From an uncultured Rhodospirillaceae bacterium (GTDB lineage Bacteria > Pseudomonadota > Alphaproteobacteria > Rhodospirillales > Magnetospirillaceae): a DNA stretch of 61,894 bases. The notes under the pieces were generated by a model. It saw only the letters and a program-made list of their open reading frames with translations. It did not search any database and was not told where the DNA came from. Shown here one piece after another: positions 17,129-27,109 of this stretch. Numbering within the stretch: position 1 is the first letter of the stretch; every line of letters starts with the position of its first letter. The stretch spans positions 1 through 61,894 of the forward strand of contig CAJANL010000285.1 of NCBI GenBank assembly GCA_903941105.1. The letters run 5' to 3'. Made by a program: the position numbers and the translations under genes.

Positions 17129-18238
17129 ATGCGCTTTTCCGTCCTTGATGGCTGGCGGGGGGTGTGCGCCCTGGTGGTGGCGCTGCATCACCTGCATGCC
17201 GACAGCCACCTGTTCCCGCTGCCCTTCCTGCGGCATTCGTGGATGTTCGTCGACTTCTTCTTCGTGCTGTCGGGCTTCGTCATCGCCCATGCCTATGGCA
17301 AGCGGCTGGCGGGGTGGCCCGACATGGGCCGCTTCGTGCGGCGGCGCTTCGCCCGGCTGTGGCCGCTGCACGCCGCCGTGCTGGGGGCCATGGTGGCGCT
17401 GGAGGGGGCCAAGGCGCTGGCCATGAGCCAGGCCGGCATCGCCGCCAACAACCCACCGTTCTCGGGCGAGACCTCGTGGCCGGCGGTGGCGAGCAACCTG
17501 CTGCTGATCCATGCCCTCGGGCTGCACGACATGGCCACCTGGAACTTCCCCAGCTGGTCCATCAGCACCGAGTTCAACACTTACCTCCTGTTCGGGCTGG
17601 TGGGGTTGGCCGGGTTGGCGCGGCGCGGGTCGATCCTGCTGGCGGTCTCGCTGGCCGGCTTTGGCGTGGTGGCCGTCTTCTCGCGCGAATATCTCCACAC
17701 CATCGAGGATTTCAGCCTGTTCCGCTGCATCTACGGCTTCTTCCTCGGCGCGCTGGTTCATCACCTCGTCCATCCGCGCCTGGGCTGGCGGCTGCCGGGG
17801 GCGGGTCTGCTGGAGGCCGGCGTGGTGGTGCTGGTGGCGGTCTTCATCACCGCCGTCGACCGCGAGCCGCCGTCCCTGGCGGCGCCGCTGGTGTTCGCCG
17901 CCGTGGTGGCGGTGTTCGCCTTCGAGCAGGGGCCGCTCTCTCGCCTGTTGAACTGCGGCGCCGCCCAGGCGCTGGGCCGGTGGTCGTATTCCATCTACAT
18001 GATCCACACCTTGATGCTGGTGGCGCTGGGGCGGGCGGTGAACATGGCGGAAAAGCTGCTGTATACCCCGTTCACCGCTCCCTTTGAGGTCAACGGCCAA
18101 ACCCGGGTGCTGCTGGTGCTGATCGGGCCGTGGGGCGGTGATGCCCTGGCCCTGGTCTATCTTGCCGCCGTGGTCGGGCTGTCGGCCCTGACCTACCGCT
18201 GGGTGGAGATGCCGGGACGGCGGTTGGGCGGAAGATGA
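17129..18238 (+). CDS. Acyltransferase 3 family membrane protein (OafA/YrhL-like)
   Basis: This 369-residue protein has about ten hydrophobic segments. It opens with LDGWRGVCALVVALHH, carrying the R and H residues conserved in acyltransferase-3 proteins, followed by FFVLSGFVI and later SWSISTEF. The family transfers acetyl or other acyl groups to surface polysaccharides or peptidoglycan from the inner membrane. No polysaccharide operon is nearby, so the substrate is unknown. A short palindrome at about 17087-17102 lies upstream. Confidence 0.9.
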   Translation: MRFSVLDGWRGVCALVVALHHLHADSHLFPLPFLRHSWMFVDFFFVLSGFVIAHAYGKRLAGWPDMGRFVRRRFARLWPLHAAVLGAMVALEGAKALAMSQAGIAANNPPFSGETSWPAVASNLLLIHALGLHDMATWNFPSWSISTEFNTYLLFGLVGLAGLARRGSILLAVSLAGFGVVAVFSREYLHTIEDFSLFRCIYGFFLGALVHHLVHPRLGWRLPGAGLLEAGVVVLVAVFITAVDREPPSLAAPLVFAAVVAVFAFEQGPLSRLLNCGAAQALGRWSYSIYMIHTLMLVALGRAVNMAEKLLYTPFTAPFEVNGQTRVLLVLIGPWGGDALALVYLAAVVGLSALTYRWVEMPGRRLGGR

Positions 18239-18287
18239 TGCAGCCGCCGACGATGCCGATTCCGGCCGTGACCAGCAGGACACTGGC

Positions 18288-18401
18288 GTGGGTCTTGCCG
18301 CCGCCATCCTGCTGGAGCGGAACGACGAATGGGCCGTCCAGCGTGCCCCCTACATCACCGTGAACGCCATCGCCCCCGTGCGCGACGATCCCCTTGATTG
18401 G
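18288..18401 (+). pseudogene. Remnant of an IS256-family transposase C terminus
   Basis: The frame from 18288 encodes about 38 residues with LLERNDEWAVQRAPY and a trailing IAPVRDDPL. This resembles the C-terminal LLEQNDEWAVQRARYM and IAPLSDDPL segment I recall from IS256/mutator transposases. No catalytic DDE region, start region or terminal inverted repeats are visible; the upstream frame runs into the acyltransferase stop. It is therefore a degenerate fragment. The identification rests on this short match only. Confidence 0.5.
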
Positions 18402-18430
18402 ACGGCCCGTTCAGCCCTGACCACAGACCA

Positions 18431-19138
18431 TCAATGGAGCAGCAAATCGCGCGCCTGGTTCAGCCGGGCGGCGATCCAGGTCGAGCCGCCGGCATCGGGA
18501 TGGGCGAGGCGCATCAAGCGGCGGTGGGCCTCACGGATATCATCCGGGGAAGCCCCCGGGGCGAGGCCCAGCACCTCGTAGGCCTCGGCGAGGGTCATGG
18601 CGGCGGAAGGGATTGGTGCCTCGGGCGAGCCGGCACGCCAGTCGGGCCACAGGCGGTCGAGCCAGGCTTCCAGCACCTGGACCGAAGGCGGGTCGGCCTG
18701 CACCTGCCGCCACAGATCCACCGCCTGTTGCAGCGACAGCTGCGACAGCCGGGCGCCACGGAAGGGGCCGTCCAGTACCTCGCCGTCGAGGGCGCCGCTG
18801 TCGTGGTCGAGCTTCATGCGCAGGAATGGGGTTTCCACGTCACTGGTGCCACCGGCGGTGGCGGTGCCGCCCCCCAGCCGCACGCCGAACTGACGCAGCA
18901 TGCGATAGAACGCGTGTAGCCGCATCCCCCGGGCGATCCAGGGGGCGAGACCGGCCAGCACGGCGAAGATGCCGGCCAGCTTGCCGGTCAGCACCAGGAA
19001 CAGCCCGATGGCCACCAGCAGCCCCAGGCCGATGCGCTTGGCCATCCGGGCCACCTGCGCCGGGTTGGTGTGGGCGAACCAGCCGAAGGCCAGCCACACC
19101 AGGGCCGCCGCCGTCAAACCAAGCCCGAGAGTCAACAT
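18431..19138 (-). CDS. Membrane-anchored DnaJ-domain protein
   Basis: This 235-residue protein starts at an ATG that overlaps the stop of the VWA gene by 1 nt (TGATG). Two or three hydrophobic segments occupy residues 1-75, then a cytoplasmic linker, and a J domain at about 175-235 with the HPD tripeptide intact (LAHPDAGGS). The J domain is C-terminal, as in Tim14/DjlC-like proteins. It should recruit DnaK to the inner membrane. It is cotranscribed with the upstream VWA gene, suggesting a joint but unknown function. The J domain is short after HPD but ends with the expected final helix. Confidence 0.85.
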   Translation of the reverse strand: MLTLGLGLTAAALVWLAFGWFAHTNPAQVARMAKRIGLGLLVAIGLFLVLTGKLAGIFAVLAGLAPWIARGMRLHAFYRMLRQFGVRLGGGTATAGGTSDVETPFLRMKLDHDSGALDGEVLDGPFRGARLSQLSLQQAVDLWRQVQADPPSVQVLEAWLDRLWPDWRAGSPEAPIPSAAMTLAEAYEVLGLAPGASPDDIREAHRRLMRLAHPDAGGSTWIAARLNQARDLLLH

Positions 19139-19833
19139 CAGCCCCCCATCTGCCGCGTAAGCTGCAGCACCGTGCCGCCCTGTCTGCGGCCATAGTCCAT
19201 CAAGGCGGCGCGGCCGCCGGCAGCGAACACCGCCACCGCCGACAACAACGCCCGCAGTTGCGCGGCGCTTCCGGCATCGAAACGACAGTAGGCGCCGCCC
19301 GACAGTTTGGCCATCTGGCGGAAGGCGTTCTCCGCCACCGCATCTGTGCCCTCTTGGAACAGGAACAGCGGCACCCCCAGCACGCCGAGCTCGCCGGCCA
19401 GCCGGCACAGGTGGTCGACCTCCTCCTCCATGGCGTCGCCGACGAAGACGCAGGCGTTGACGCGGGCCTTGCGGGTGTCGTCGAGGACGTGGCGCAGCAC
19501 CTTGGCAATCTGGGTCTCGCCGCCGACGCAGTCGACCCGCCCGAGTTGGCCCAGCAGGGCATCGGCGCTGGCGGTCCACGGGCCGGCGGAGAATTCGGCC
19601 AGGCCGCGATACCACATCAGCTGGATGTCGAGCTGGCCCACCGCGGCGGCGGCGGCGAACATGTCGCCCTGGATGGCTCGGGCGGTCTTCCAGGTGCCCT
19701 CGCGGCTGGCGGTGGCGTCCATGGCGAAGGCCAGTCGGCCGCGCCCGGTGCGCGCCGGCACCGCCTTCACCTTGGCCAGGAAGGCGTCCACTTGCGACTG
19801 ACCGGACGAGGTGGGTAGTTTGCTGTTGGGCAT
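19138..19833 (-). CDS. von Willebrand factor A-domain protein
   Basis: The start at MPNSKL gives 231 residues without a signal peptide. The VWA fold starts near residue 35 with a MIDAS-like DATAS motif (D-x-T-x-S) and continues with a later [10 protein letters not shown] segment and [10 protein letters not shown]. It is a cytoplasmic metal-ion-dependent adhesion-type domain, usually used to assemble protein complexes. The membrane DnaJ gene follows directly. I know VWA-plus-J-domain pairs from alphaproteobacteria only as uncharacterised neighbours, and no function is assigned here. Confidence 0.85.
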   Translation of the reverse strand: MPNSKLPTSSGQSQVDAFLAKVKAVPARTGRGRLAFAMDATASREGTWKTARAIQGDMFAAAAAVGQLDIQLMWYRGLAEFSAGPWTASADALLGQLGRVDCVGGETQIAKVLRHVLDDTRKARVNACVFVGDAMEEEVDHLCRLAGELGVLGVPLFLFQEGTDAVAENAFRQMAKLSGGAYCRFDAGSAAQLRALLSAVAVFAAGGRAALMDYGRRQGGTVLQLTRQMGG

Positions 19834-19932
19834 CTCTCGCAGAATGTACTGCCGCCGCGCGTGGTGCAACGCTTGGCGGCATTGCCGGTTTCTGGAATAG
19901 ATGGGGGCCACGAAAAAAATCGGGAGGGTTTG

Positions 19933-21870
<1,938 letters not shown>

Positions 21871-21874
21871 TACC

Positions 21875-22009
21875 AAGCCTCGATGAACCAGATCATCGAG
21901 GCTTGATCGGCCGCGACTGCGGCCGCGCGCCTCGTGGCGCGGCAGGCAAGGGATTCGGAGAATCCCGCCCGGCGCCTGAGGGCTTCGCTGATCGGTTGCG
22001 ATCAGCGAA
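21875..22009 (+). repeat. Hairpin array downstream of acetoacetyl-CoA synthetase
   Basis: Several inverted repeats follow the stop codon. The first has perfect 12-bp arms at 21875-21886 and 21893-21904. The last has perfect 11-bp arms at 21984-21994 and 21999-22009. Shorter GC palindromes lie between them (about 21908-21920, 21921-21935, 21950-21966). There is no T-run. It may stop transcription between two convergent genes or be a compound repetitive element related to the repeat at 612-706. Confidence 0.7.
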
Positions 22010-22033
22010 ATATGGGACAAGCCCCACCATGCC

Positions 22034-22672
22034 CTACGGCCCGGCCGTCCGCTTTGCTTCGTCGCGGCGAGCGGCCATGCGGTCGGTCTGGGCGTCGGCG
22101 CCTTCTTCGACCACCAGATCGTGACGGGGATCGGGGCAATTGGCGGCCGCGCGGCGAATGCTCTCCACCGCCGCCTCGTACTTGACCAGGGCGGCGCGCA
22201 TGCCCTCCTCCGCCGCCGTGTCCTTGAGGCGACCGGTGAAGGCACCCAGGTCCTCGGCCAGCCTCCCCATCAGCAGCAGGTGGTCGGCGACGCTGCGGGG
22301 CCGCCGCACGAAGGTGCGGTGATTGGTGCGGATGATCCGGATGAAAAAGTTCAGTAGCCCCCGGATGAACTTGTCGGTCTCGGCCAGCTTGCGGTCGAAC
22401 ATGTCCTTGGGGATGCGGGTGACCATGGTGGGGCTCGCCGCCACCGCCGCAGCCATGCGCAGCCCGCCGTCAATGGCCGCCATCTCGCCGAAGATTTCGC
22501 CGGGGCCGATGGCGCCGAGTTCCACCCGCATGCCGTCGAGATGGTGATAGATGGTGACCTGGCCGCTTTCCACGAGATATGCGCAGTCGCCCAGGTCGCC
22601 TTGGCCGAAGATCTCACGGCCTGCGGCGTAGCTTCGCCGCTCCATGCGCGGTTCGATATGGCTGCTAACCAT
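22034..22672 (-). CDS. Cyclic nucleotide-binding domain protein without HTH
   Basis: This 212-residue protein has a cNMP-binding/Crp-like beta-roll at about residues 5-115 (GQGDLGDCAYLVESGQV, GEIFGEMAAIDGG). The phosphate-binding cassette Arg is replaced: the stretch reads GGLRMAAA. A helical C-terminal region (about 120-195) follows, with no helix-turn-helix. It is probably a ligand-sensing adaptor rather than a DNA-binding regulator. It is transcribed away from dnaA and faces acetoacetyl-CoA synthetase. Confidence 0.8.
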   Translation of the reverse strand: MVSSHIEPRMERRSYAAGREIFGQGDLGDCAYLVESGQVTIYHHLDGMRVELGAIGPGEIFGEMAAIDGGLRMAAAVAASPTMVTRIPKDMFDRKLAETDKFIRGLLNFFIRIIRTNHRTFVRRPRSVADHLLLMGRLAEDLGAFTGRLKDTAAEEGMRAALVKYEAAVESIRRAAANCPDPRHDLVVEEGADAQTDRMAARRDEAKRTAGP

Positions 22673-22768
22673 GGCTCCCCCCTTCCAAGTCCCTAAGGAC
22701 TAGACATAGGGAGCCACTGTCGCGGGCGGGATATGACTTACGGTTTAGCCGCCCACCGGGGCCGCCGA

Positions 22769-22849
22769 GCCGCGAAGTATGAAACGCGGCGGCGTCAGCG
22801 CCCATTGAGGGCGCGGCCAAGCGAGCGGAGCGAGCGCCCGGCGAGGGCC
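22769..22849. repeat. Dispersed hairpin repeat, copy B
   Basis: The 26-nt core at 22796-22821 and the 14-nt tail at 22836-22849 are identical to those at 652-677 and 693-706. The upstream stem (arms 22769-22774 and 22785-22790) differs in sequence from copy A but still pairs. It sits just downstream of the dnaA stop codon, the same relation to a minus-strand gene as copy A. Confidence 0.75.
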
Positions 22850-22870
22850 ATTTCTTTCTAAGTGCCGGTT

Positions 22871-24277
22871 TCAGCTCTGCAGCATGCGCCGCAGCAGTTC
22901 GACATCCTCGGCGAAGTTGACGTCGGACTCCCGGATCTCCTCGACCTTCTTCACCGCATGCATGACGGTGGTGTGGTCGCGGCCGCCGAACTTGCGGCCG
23001 ATCTCAGGCAGGCTGCGGCTGGTCAGCTGCTTGGCCAGGTACATGGCCACCTGCCGCGGCCGCGCCACCTGCCGTGAGCGCCGTGCCGAGGACATCTCGG
23101 CCAGCTTGATGTTGAAATGCTCCGCCACCTTCTTCTGGATCTCCTCGATGGAAATCCGGCGGTCCGAGGCGCGCAGCAGGTCGTGCAGCACCTCCTGGGT
23201 CGACTCCAGGGTGATGGCGCGGCCCACCAGCTGGGAATGGGCGACGACGCGGTTCAGCGCGCCTTCCAGCTCGCGGACGTTGGCGGCAATCTTGTGGGCA
23301 AGGAACTCCATCACCTTCTGCGGCACGATGGCACCCATCTGCTCGGCCTTGGAATGAAGGATGCCCAGGCGCAGCTCGTAGGTGGTGGCGTGGATATCGG
23401 CCACCAGGCCGCAGCCCAGCCGCGAGCGCAGCCGCTCCTCCATGCCTTCCAGGTCCGAGGGCGACTTGTCAGCCGAGATGACGATCTGGCGGCCCTGGTC
23501 GACCAGGGCGTTGAAGGTGTGGAAGAACTCCTCCTGGGTGGCATCCTTGCCGGCGATGAACTGGACATCGTCGATCATCAGCACGTCCACCGAGCGGAAC
23601 TGCTCCTTGAACGCCATGGTGTCCTGATGCCGCAGCGCCCGGATGAAGCGGTACATGAACTTCTCGGCCGAGAGGTACAGCACCGTGCGCGCCGGATTGC
23701 GCTCGCGGATGTGGTGGGCGATGGCGTGCATCAGATGAGTCTTGCCCAGGCCGACGCCGCCGTAGAGGAACAGCGGGTTGAACGACACCAGATCGGAATC
23801 GGCCACCCGGTGGGCGGCGGCATAGGCGAATTCGTTGGGTTTGCCGACCACGAAATTGGTGAAGGTGAAGCGCGGGTCGAGTTGTGCTCCGATATCGTCG
23901 GACCCATCCGGCACGGCGCCGGGAGCGCAGGGGCCGCCGGCAGGACGGCTGGCGGCCGTCGGGGCCTTGGCGCTGGACGGAGCGGCCTTGACGCGGGCGG
24001 GAGCCACCTTGGGGGTGGCGGCAATTGCCACGGCGACGCTGCCGACGACGATCTCGACCTGCTGCACGTTGGGGTCCTCGGCCCCCCAAAGGGCCCGGAT
24101 GCGCTCGCCGTAATGGGTGGCGACCCAATCGCGCATGAAGCGCGTCGGCAGGGCCAAACGCACCTGGCCGTCGGTCACCCCGTGTACGGTGATCGGCCGC
24201 AGCCAGCTGCGATAGGCGGCGTCACCCACCTCATCCCGCAGCCTGACCTTGACGCGATCCCAATCCCCATTGGCCAT
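22871..24277 (-). CDS. dnaA: Chromosomal replication initiator DnaA
   Basis: The start at 24277 (MANGDWDRVKVRL) was chosen because AGAGGA lies six nt upstream and it matches the usual DnaA N terminus; an upstream in-frame ATG is less likely. The 468-residue protein has domain I (1-75), a Pro/Ala-rich linker (about 80-125), the AAA+ domain with GGVGLGKTHL and a Walker B MIDDVQF, and domain IV with the DnaA-box-binding signature GRDHTTVMHAVKK. It opens oriC. rpsT lies 514 nt upstream on the same strand, a common alphaproteobacterial order. Confidence 0.97.
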   Translation of the reverse strand: MANGDWDRVKVRLRDEVGDAAYRSWLRPITVHGVTDGQVRLALPTRFMRDWVATHYGERIRALWGAEDPNVQQVEIVVGSVAVAIAATPKVAPARVKAAPSSAKAPTAASRPAGGPCAPGAVPDGSDDIGAQLDPRFTFTNFVVGKPNEFAYAAAHRVADSDLVSFNPLFLYGGVGLGKTHLMHAIAHHIRERNPARTVLYLSAEKFMYRFIRALRHQDTMAFKEQFRSVDVLMIDDVQFIAGKDATQEEFFHTFNALVDQGRQIVISADKSPSDLEGMEERLRSRLGCGLVADIHATTYELRLGILHSKAEQMGAIVPQKVMEFLAHKIAANVRELEGALNRVVAHSQLVGRAITLESTQEVLHDLLRASDRRISIEEIQKKVAEHFNIKLAEMSSARRSRQVARPRQVAMYLAKQLTSRSLPEIGRKFGGRDHTTVMHAVKKVEEIRESDVNFAEDVELLRRMLQS

Positions 24278-24791
24278 CTGAATTCCTCTGGCTCCATCAC
24301 CCACTATAATCCGCTGCCGCGATTACTACGGCGGCGAATCTCCCCATTGATATGGGGGGCCCAATGCGCGTTTTGACTTTTCCGCGGTCAGTGGCTGACG
24401 CGCCCCACCCGCCATCATGCCCACCCCGTTCCCGATCCGACCGAAGACCTATGACCCTCCCCACCAGCTGTAAATATGCCGCATGAGGGGATTGATCGCG
24501 GGTATTCAGTCAAATTAAATAAAAAATGATGTTCCCCTGAATTCCGGAAAGTATTTTGCGCGGATATATCTATGAATTCCATCTGGCAACTATATTCCGG
24601 CCAGCGAGGGTGCGACTCTAGCCATGGCCCGGCAGGCTGGCAACGAGATCGGAACGGGAACAGTCAAAATTTTTAAGTTGCTTTTCGGGATTCGGCAGAC
24701 TCACTGGAGAGTCACGATTCCGCAACAAACAAAAGGGCCGCCCCCATAGGGAGCGGCCCTTGAAACCTAATAAAACCGCGACTTTGGCCGT
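24278..24791. other. dnaA-rpsT intergenic region, AT-rich
   Basis: This 514-nt interval is the longest gene-free stretch before 37 kb. It contains an AT-rich block around 24510-24535 and 24550-24600, unlike the GC-rich surroundings, and the rpsT terminator at its right end. It presumably holds the dnaA promoter(s). I searched by eye for TTATCCACA-like DnaA boxes and saw no convincing one, so it is not called an origin. Confidence 0.6.
24727..24763 (-). terminator. Rho-independent terminator of rpsT
   Basis: On the minus strand an AAGGGCCGC/GCGGCCCTT stem (9 bp) with a short loop is followed by TTGTTTGTTG. It lies about 30 nt downstream of the rpsT stop codon, so it should end the rpsT transcript before dnaA. 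Confidence 0.85.
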
Positions 24792-25064
24792 TCAGCCCAG
24801 CGGCTTCATGTCCTTGACGCGGGCGGCCAGGCGCGAGACCTTGCGCGACGCGGTGTTCTTGTGAAGCACGCCTGCCTGCACGCCCTTCATCATCTGAGGC
24901 TCTGCGGCGGAAAGGGCGCTCTTGGCGGCGGCAGCATCGCCGCTGGCGATGGCGAGTTCGACCTTCTTGACGAAGGTACGGATGCGGCTGACGCGAGCGC
25001 CATTGACCTCGGTACGACGCACGGTCTGGCGGATGCGCTTCTTCGCCGACTTATGATGGGCCAT
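24792..25064 (-). CDS. rpsT: 30S ribosomal protein S20
   Basis: This 90-residue basic protein begins [14 protein letters not shown], the S20 signature, and is helical throughout with the C-terminal [14 protein letters not shown] segment. It binds 16S rRNA early in 30S assembly. A strong terminator follows. It stands alone between rppH and dnaA. Confidence 0.97.
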   Translation of the reverse strand: MAHHKSAKKRIRQTVRRTEVNGARVSRIRTFVKKVELAIASGDAAAAKSALSAAEPQMMKGVQAGVLHKNTASRKVSRLAARVKDMKPLG

Positions 25065-25133
25065 GGATAAAAACCTTGGGTACAGTTGGCTTTCAATTCG
25101 AAGGCGCGTTTATATGGTGCGGAGCGGGCAGCG

Positions 25134-25649
25134 TCAAGGATGGAATCGGCTCACTGATCCCTCCCGCCCCGCCAGCGGCAAAAATTCGGCCACGACCGCC
25201 TCGTAGAGGTCGCGCTTGAAGGGCACGATCAGTGCCGGAACCTCGGCCAGCGGCATCCAGCGCCAGCGCGAGAATTCCGGATGGCGGGTCGCGATATCGA
25301 TGTCGCTGTCACGGCCGATGAAGCGGGCGGCGAACCATTTCTGCGTCTGGCCGCGGAACCGCCCCTTCCAACAGGCGTCGGCCACCTCGCGCGGCAGGTC
25401 GTAGGAGATCCAGGCGGCGGTCTCGGCGATGATCTCGGCCTTGGCGGTGCCGGTCTCCTCCTCCAGCTCGCGCAGCGCCGCCTGACGCGGGGTCTCGCCC
25501 TCGTCGATGCCGCCCTGGGGGAACTGCCAGGCCGGCTCGCGGCTGTCGATGCGCTGGGCGGTGAAGGCCAGCCCCTCGGCGTTCAGCAGCACGAGGCCGA
25601 CGCCCCGGCGATAGGGACGGTCCTCGAACGGCACTAGAGTCCGGCTCAT
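25134..25649 (-). CDS. rppH: RNA pyrophosphohydrolase RppH (Nudix)
   Basis: The start at 25649 (MSRTLVPFEDRPYRRGVG) gives 171 residues, close to E. coli RppH (176). The Nudix box is complete: GGIDEGE, seven residues, then RELEEETG. The GVGLVLLN and QFPQGGI segments are also typical of RppH/IalA. It removes pyrophosphate from 5'-triphosphorylated mRNA. Its ATG overlaps the stop of the upstream deacetylase-like gene by 4 nt; it is the last gene of the gpmI-envC-ctpA operon. Confidence 0.93.
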   Translation of the reverse strand: MSRTLVPFEDRPYRRGVGLVLLNAEGLAFTAQRIDSREPAWQFPQGGIDEGETPRQAALRELEEETGTAKAEIIAETAAWISYDLPREVADACWKGRFRGQTQKWFAARFIGRDSDIDIATRHPEFSRWRWMPLAEVPALIVPFKRDLYEAVVAEFLPLAGREGSVSRFHP

Positions 25650-27088
25650 GACTTGCCTCCAACGGCGGCGAGCGGCGGCGGCTGCACCACCGCCGAGGCG
25701 GGGGCGGCCACCACGCCCTGGTCGGACAGGCGGTTCATCCACGCCACCAGGCGATCCAGCGTCACCGGGCGCGCCCCGGCGATGGCAACGGCGCGGCCCT
25801 TGTCGCGGGCGGCGGCGGCGACGACGGCCAGCCTCTCCTCGATGGCCTCGCGGTAGAGGTCGCGGTCGATCACCGTGGTGATGCCGGCATAGGGGGGCGT
25901 GCGGTCGCCACCGGAGGCACCGTCACCGATATAGAGCAGGCCACGCTCCCTCAGCGCCGCCAGCACCGGCGCCAACTGACCGGACGAACCGGTGAAGCGG
26001 GTGCCCAGCGCCACCACCCCGGTATAGCCGCCGGCCTTGGCCAGCACGGTTTCGAGCCGGGTCAGGTTGTCCTCCGGCGACAGGGACAGCATCAAGGCCA
26101 GCGGTCCGGGGTCGCGGGCGGGGAAACCGGCCGGCTCGCTGGGCAGGCCGATCAGCACCTCGTGGCCGGAGTCGCGGGCCTTCTTGATCCACTTGGCGAG
26201 ATCGGTGGCATAGGGGCTGAAGGCAAGCGTCACCTCGGCAGGCAGCTTGGCGATGGCCGCCTCGGTGGCGGCCTTGTCGAGCCCGAGATCGGTCACCACC
26301 ACCGCCACCCGCGGACGGTCCACCGCCTCCTTGAAGGGGCGCGCATAGAGTTGCCAGGACTGGCGGCCGTCAGGCGCCACCACCGGCAGGGGGCCGATGC
26401 GGGTGTCGCGCAGCAATTCCTTGACCGGAGCGGCGGGCAGCGCCACCACCTCGGTGCGTGCCGGCAGGTTTCCGAAACTGGGCATCATGTCGGCCGGCCG
26501 CGCCGAAGGCATCAGTATCTCTTCGCCGCCGGGGCCGCCCATCGCCGTCACCGGTGCCTTCTTGCCGATCTTGATCTCCGGCTCGGGTCCGTCGACGACG
26601 GCCGGCGGGGTCGCTGCGGCCAGCGGGGGCGTCACCTCCGGCGGAGCCGCTATGGCCGGCACGGCCGGCTTGACCACGGCCGGCGGTTCCTCGGGCAGGA
26701 CCGGCAGCACCGTCGGCGGATCGCCGTCGCCGGCGCCGGGCGGGGTGATCAGCGAGCCGCGCCGTCCGCCGCCATCCGGCCCGGGCAGTTGCATGGACAG
26801 CTTGGGAGCACGGTCCGCCACATCCAGCAGGCCGATGATGTCGCGCAGGTCGACGCTGCTCAGCACATAGGCGCCGGTCCCCAGGCCGCCGCCCAACACC
26901 AGCACCAGCAGCCCCATCAGCACCGGCCGCAGGTTGATCGAGCGGCGCTGTGGAAAATCCTCGACGATGGGCAACGGCGGATCGTCGTCATCGTCGCGCT
27001 GGAACGAGGACGCGACAGGGGCGGGCGAGGAATATTCCTCACCCGCCGCGTCCGCGTTCTTCTTCTTGCGCTTGAGGAAGGAGAACAT
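25646..27088 (-). CDS. Divergent polysaccharide deacetylase family protein (YibQ-like)
   Basis: This 480-residue protein has a cytoplasmic Lys-rich N terminus, one membrane helix (about residues 57-78), a long Pro/Ala/Val-rich periplasmic linker (about 105-235) and a C-terminal divergent deacetylase (DUF610/YibQ) domain (about 255-465) with VAVVVTDLGLDKAATEAAI. The family is almost always linked to envC and ctpA and is assumed to act on the cell wall, but its activity is not established. It follows ctpA after 21 nt. Confidence 0.88.
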   Translation of the reverse strand: MFSFLKRKKKNADAAGEEYSSPAPVASSFQRDDDDDPPLPIVEDFPQRRSINLRPVLMGLLVLVLGGGLGTGAYVLSSVDLRDIIGLLDVADRAPKLSMQLPGPDGGGRRGSLITPPGAGDGDPPTVLPVLPEEPPAVVKPAVPAIAAPPEVTPPLAAATPPAVVDGPEPEIKIGKKAPVTAMGGPGGEEILMPSARPADMMPSFGNLPARTEVVALPAAPVKELLRDTRIGPLPVVAPDGRQSWQLYARPFKEAVDRPRVAVVVTDLGLDKAATEAAIAKLPAEVTLAFSPYATDLAKWIKKARDSGHEVLIGLPSEPAGFPARDPGPLALMLSLSPEDNLTRLETVLAKAGGYTGVVALGTRFTGSSGQLAPVLAALRERGLLYIGDGASGGDRTPPYAGITTVIDRDLYREAIEERLAVVAAAARDKGRAVAIAGARPVTLDRLVAWMNRLSDQGVVAAPASAVVQPPPLAAVGGKS

Positions 27089-27109
27089 CGCCTCCGCCCC
27101 CTTGTTCGA

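Noticed and set aside
24278..24791. oriC next to dnaA
   Set aside because: The AT-rich stretch is suggestive, but no DnaA box consensus was found by eye.
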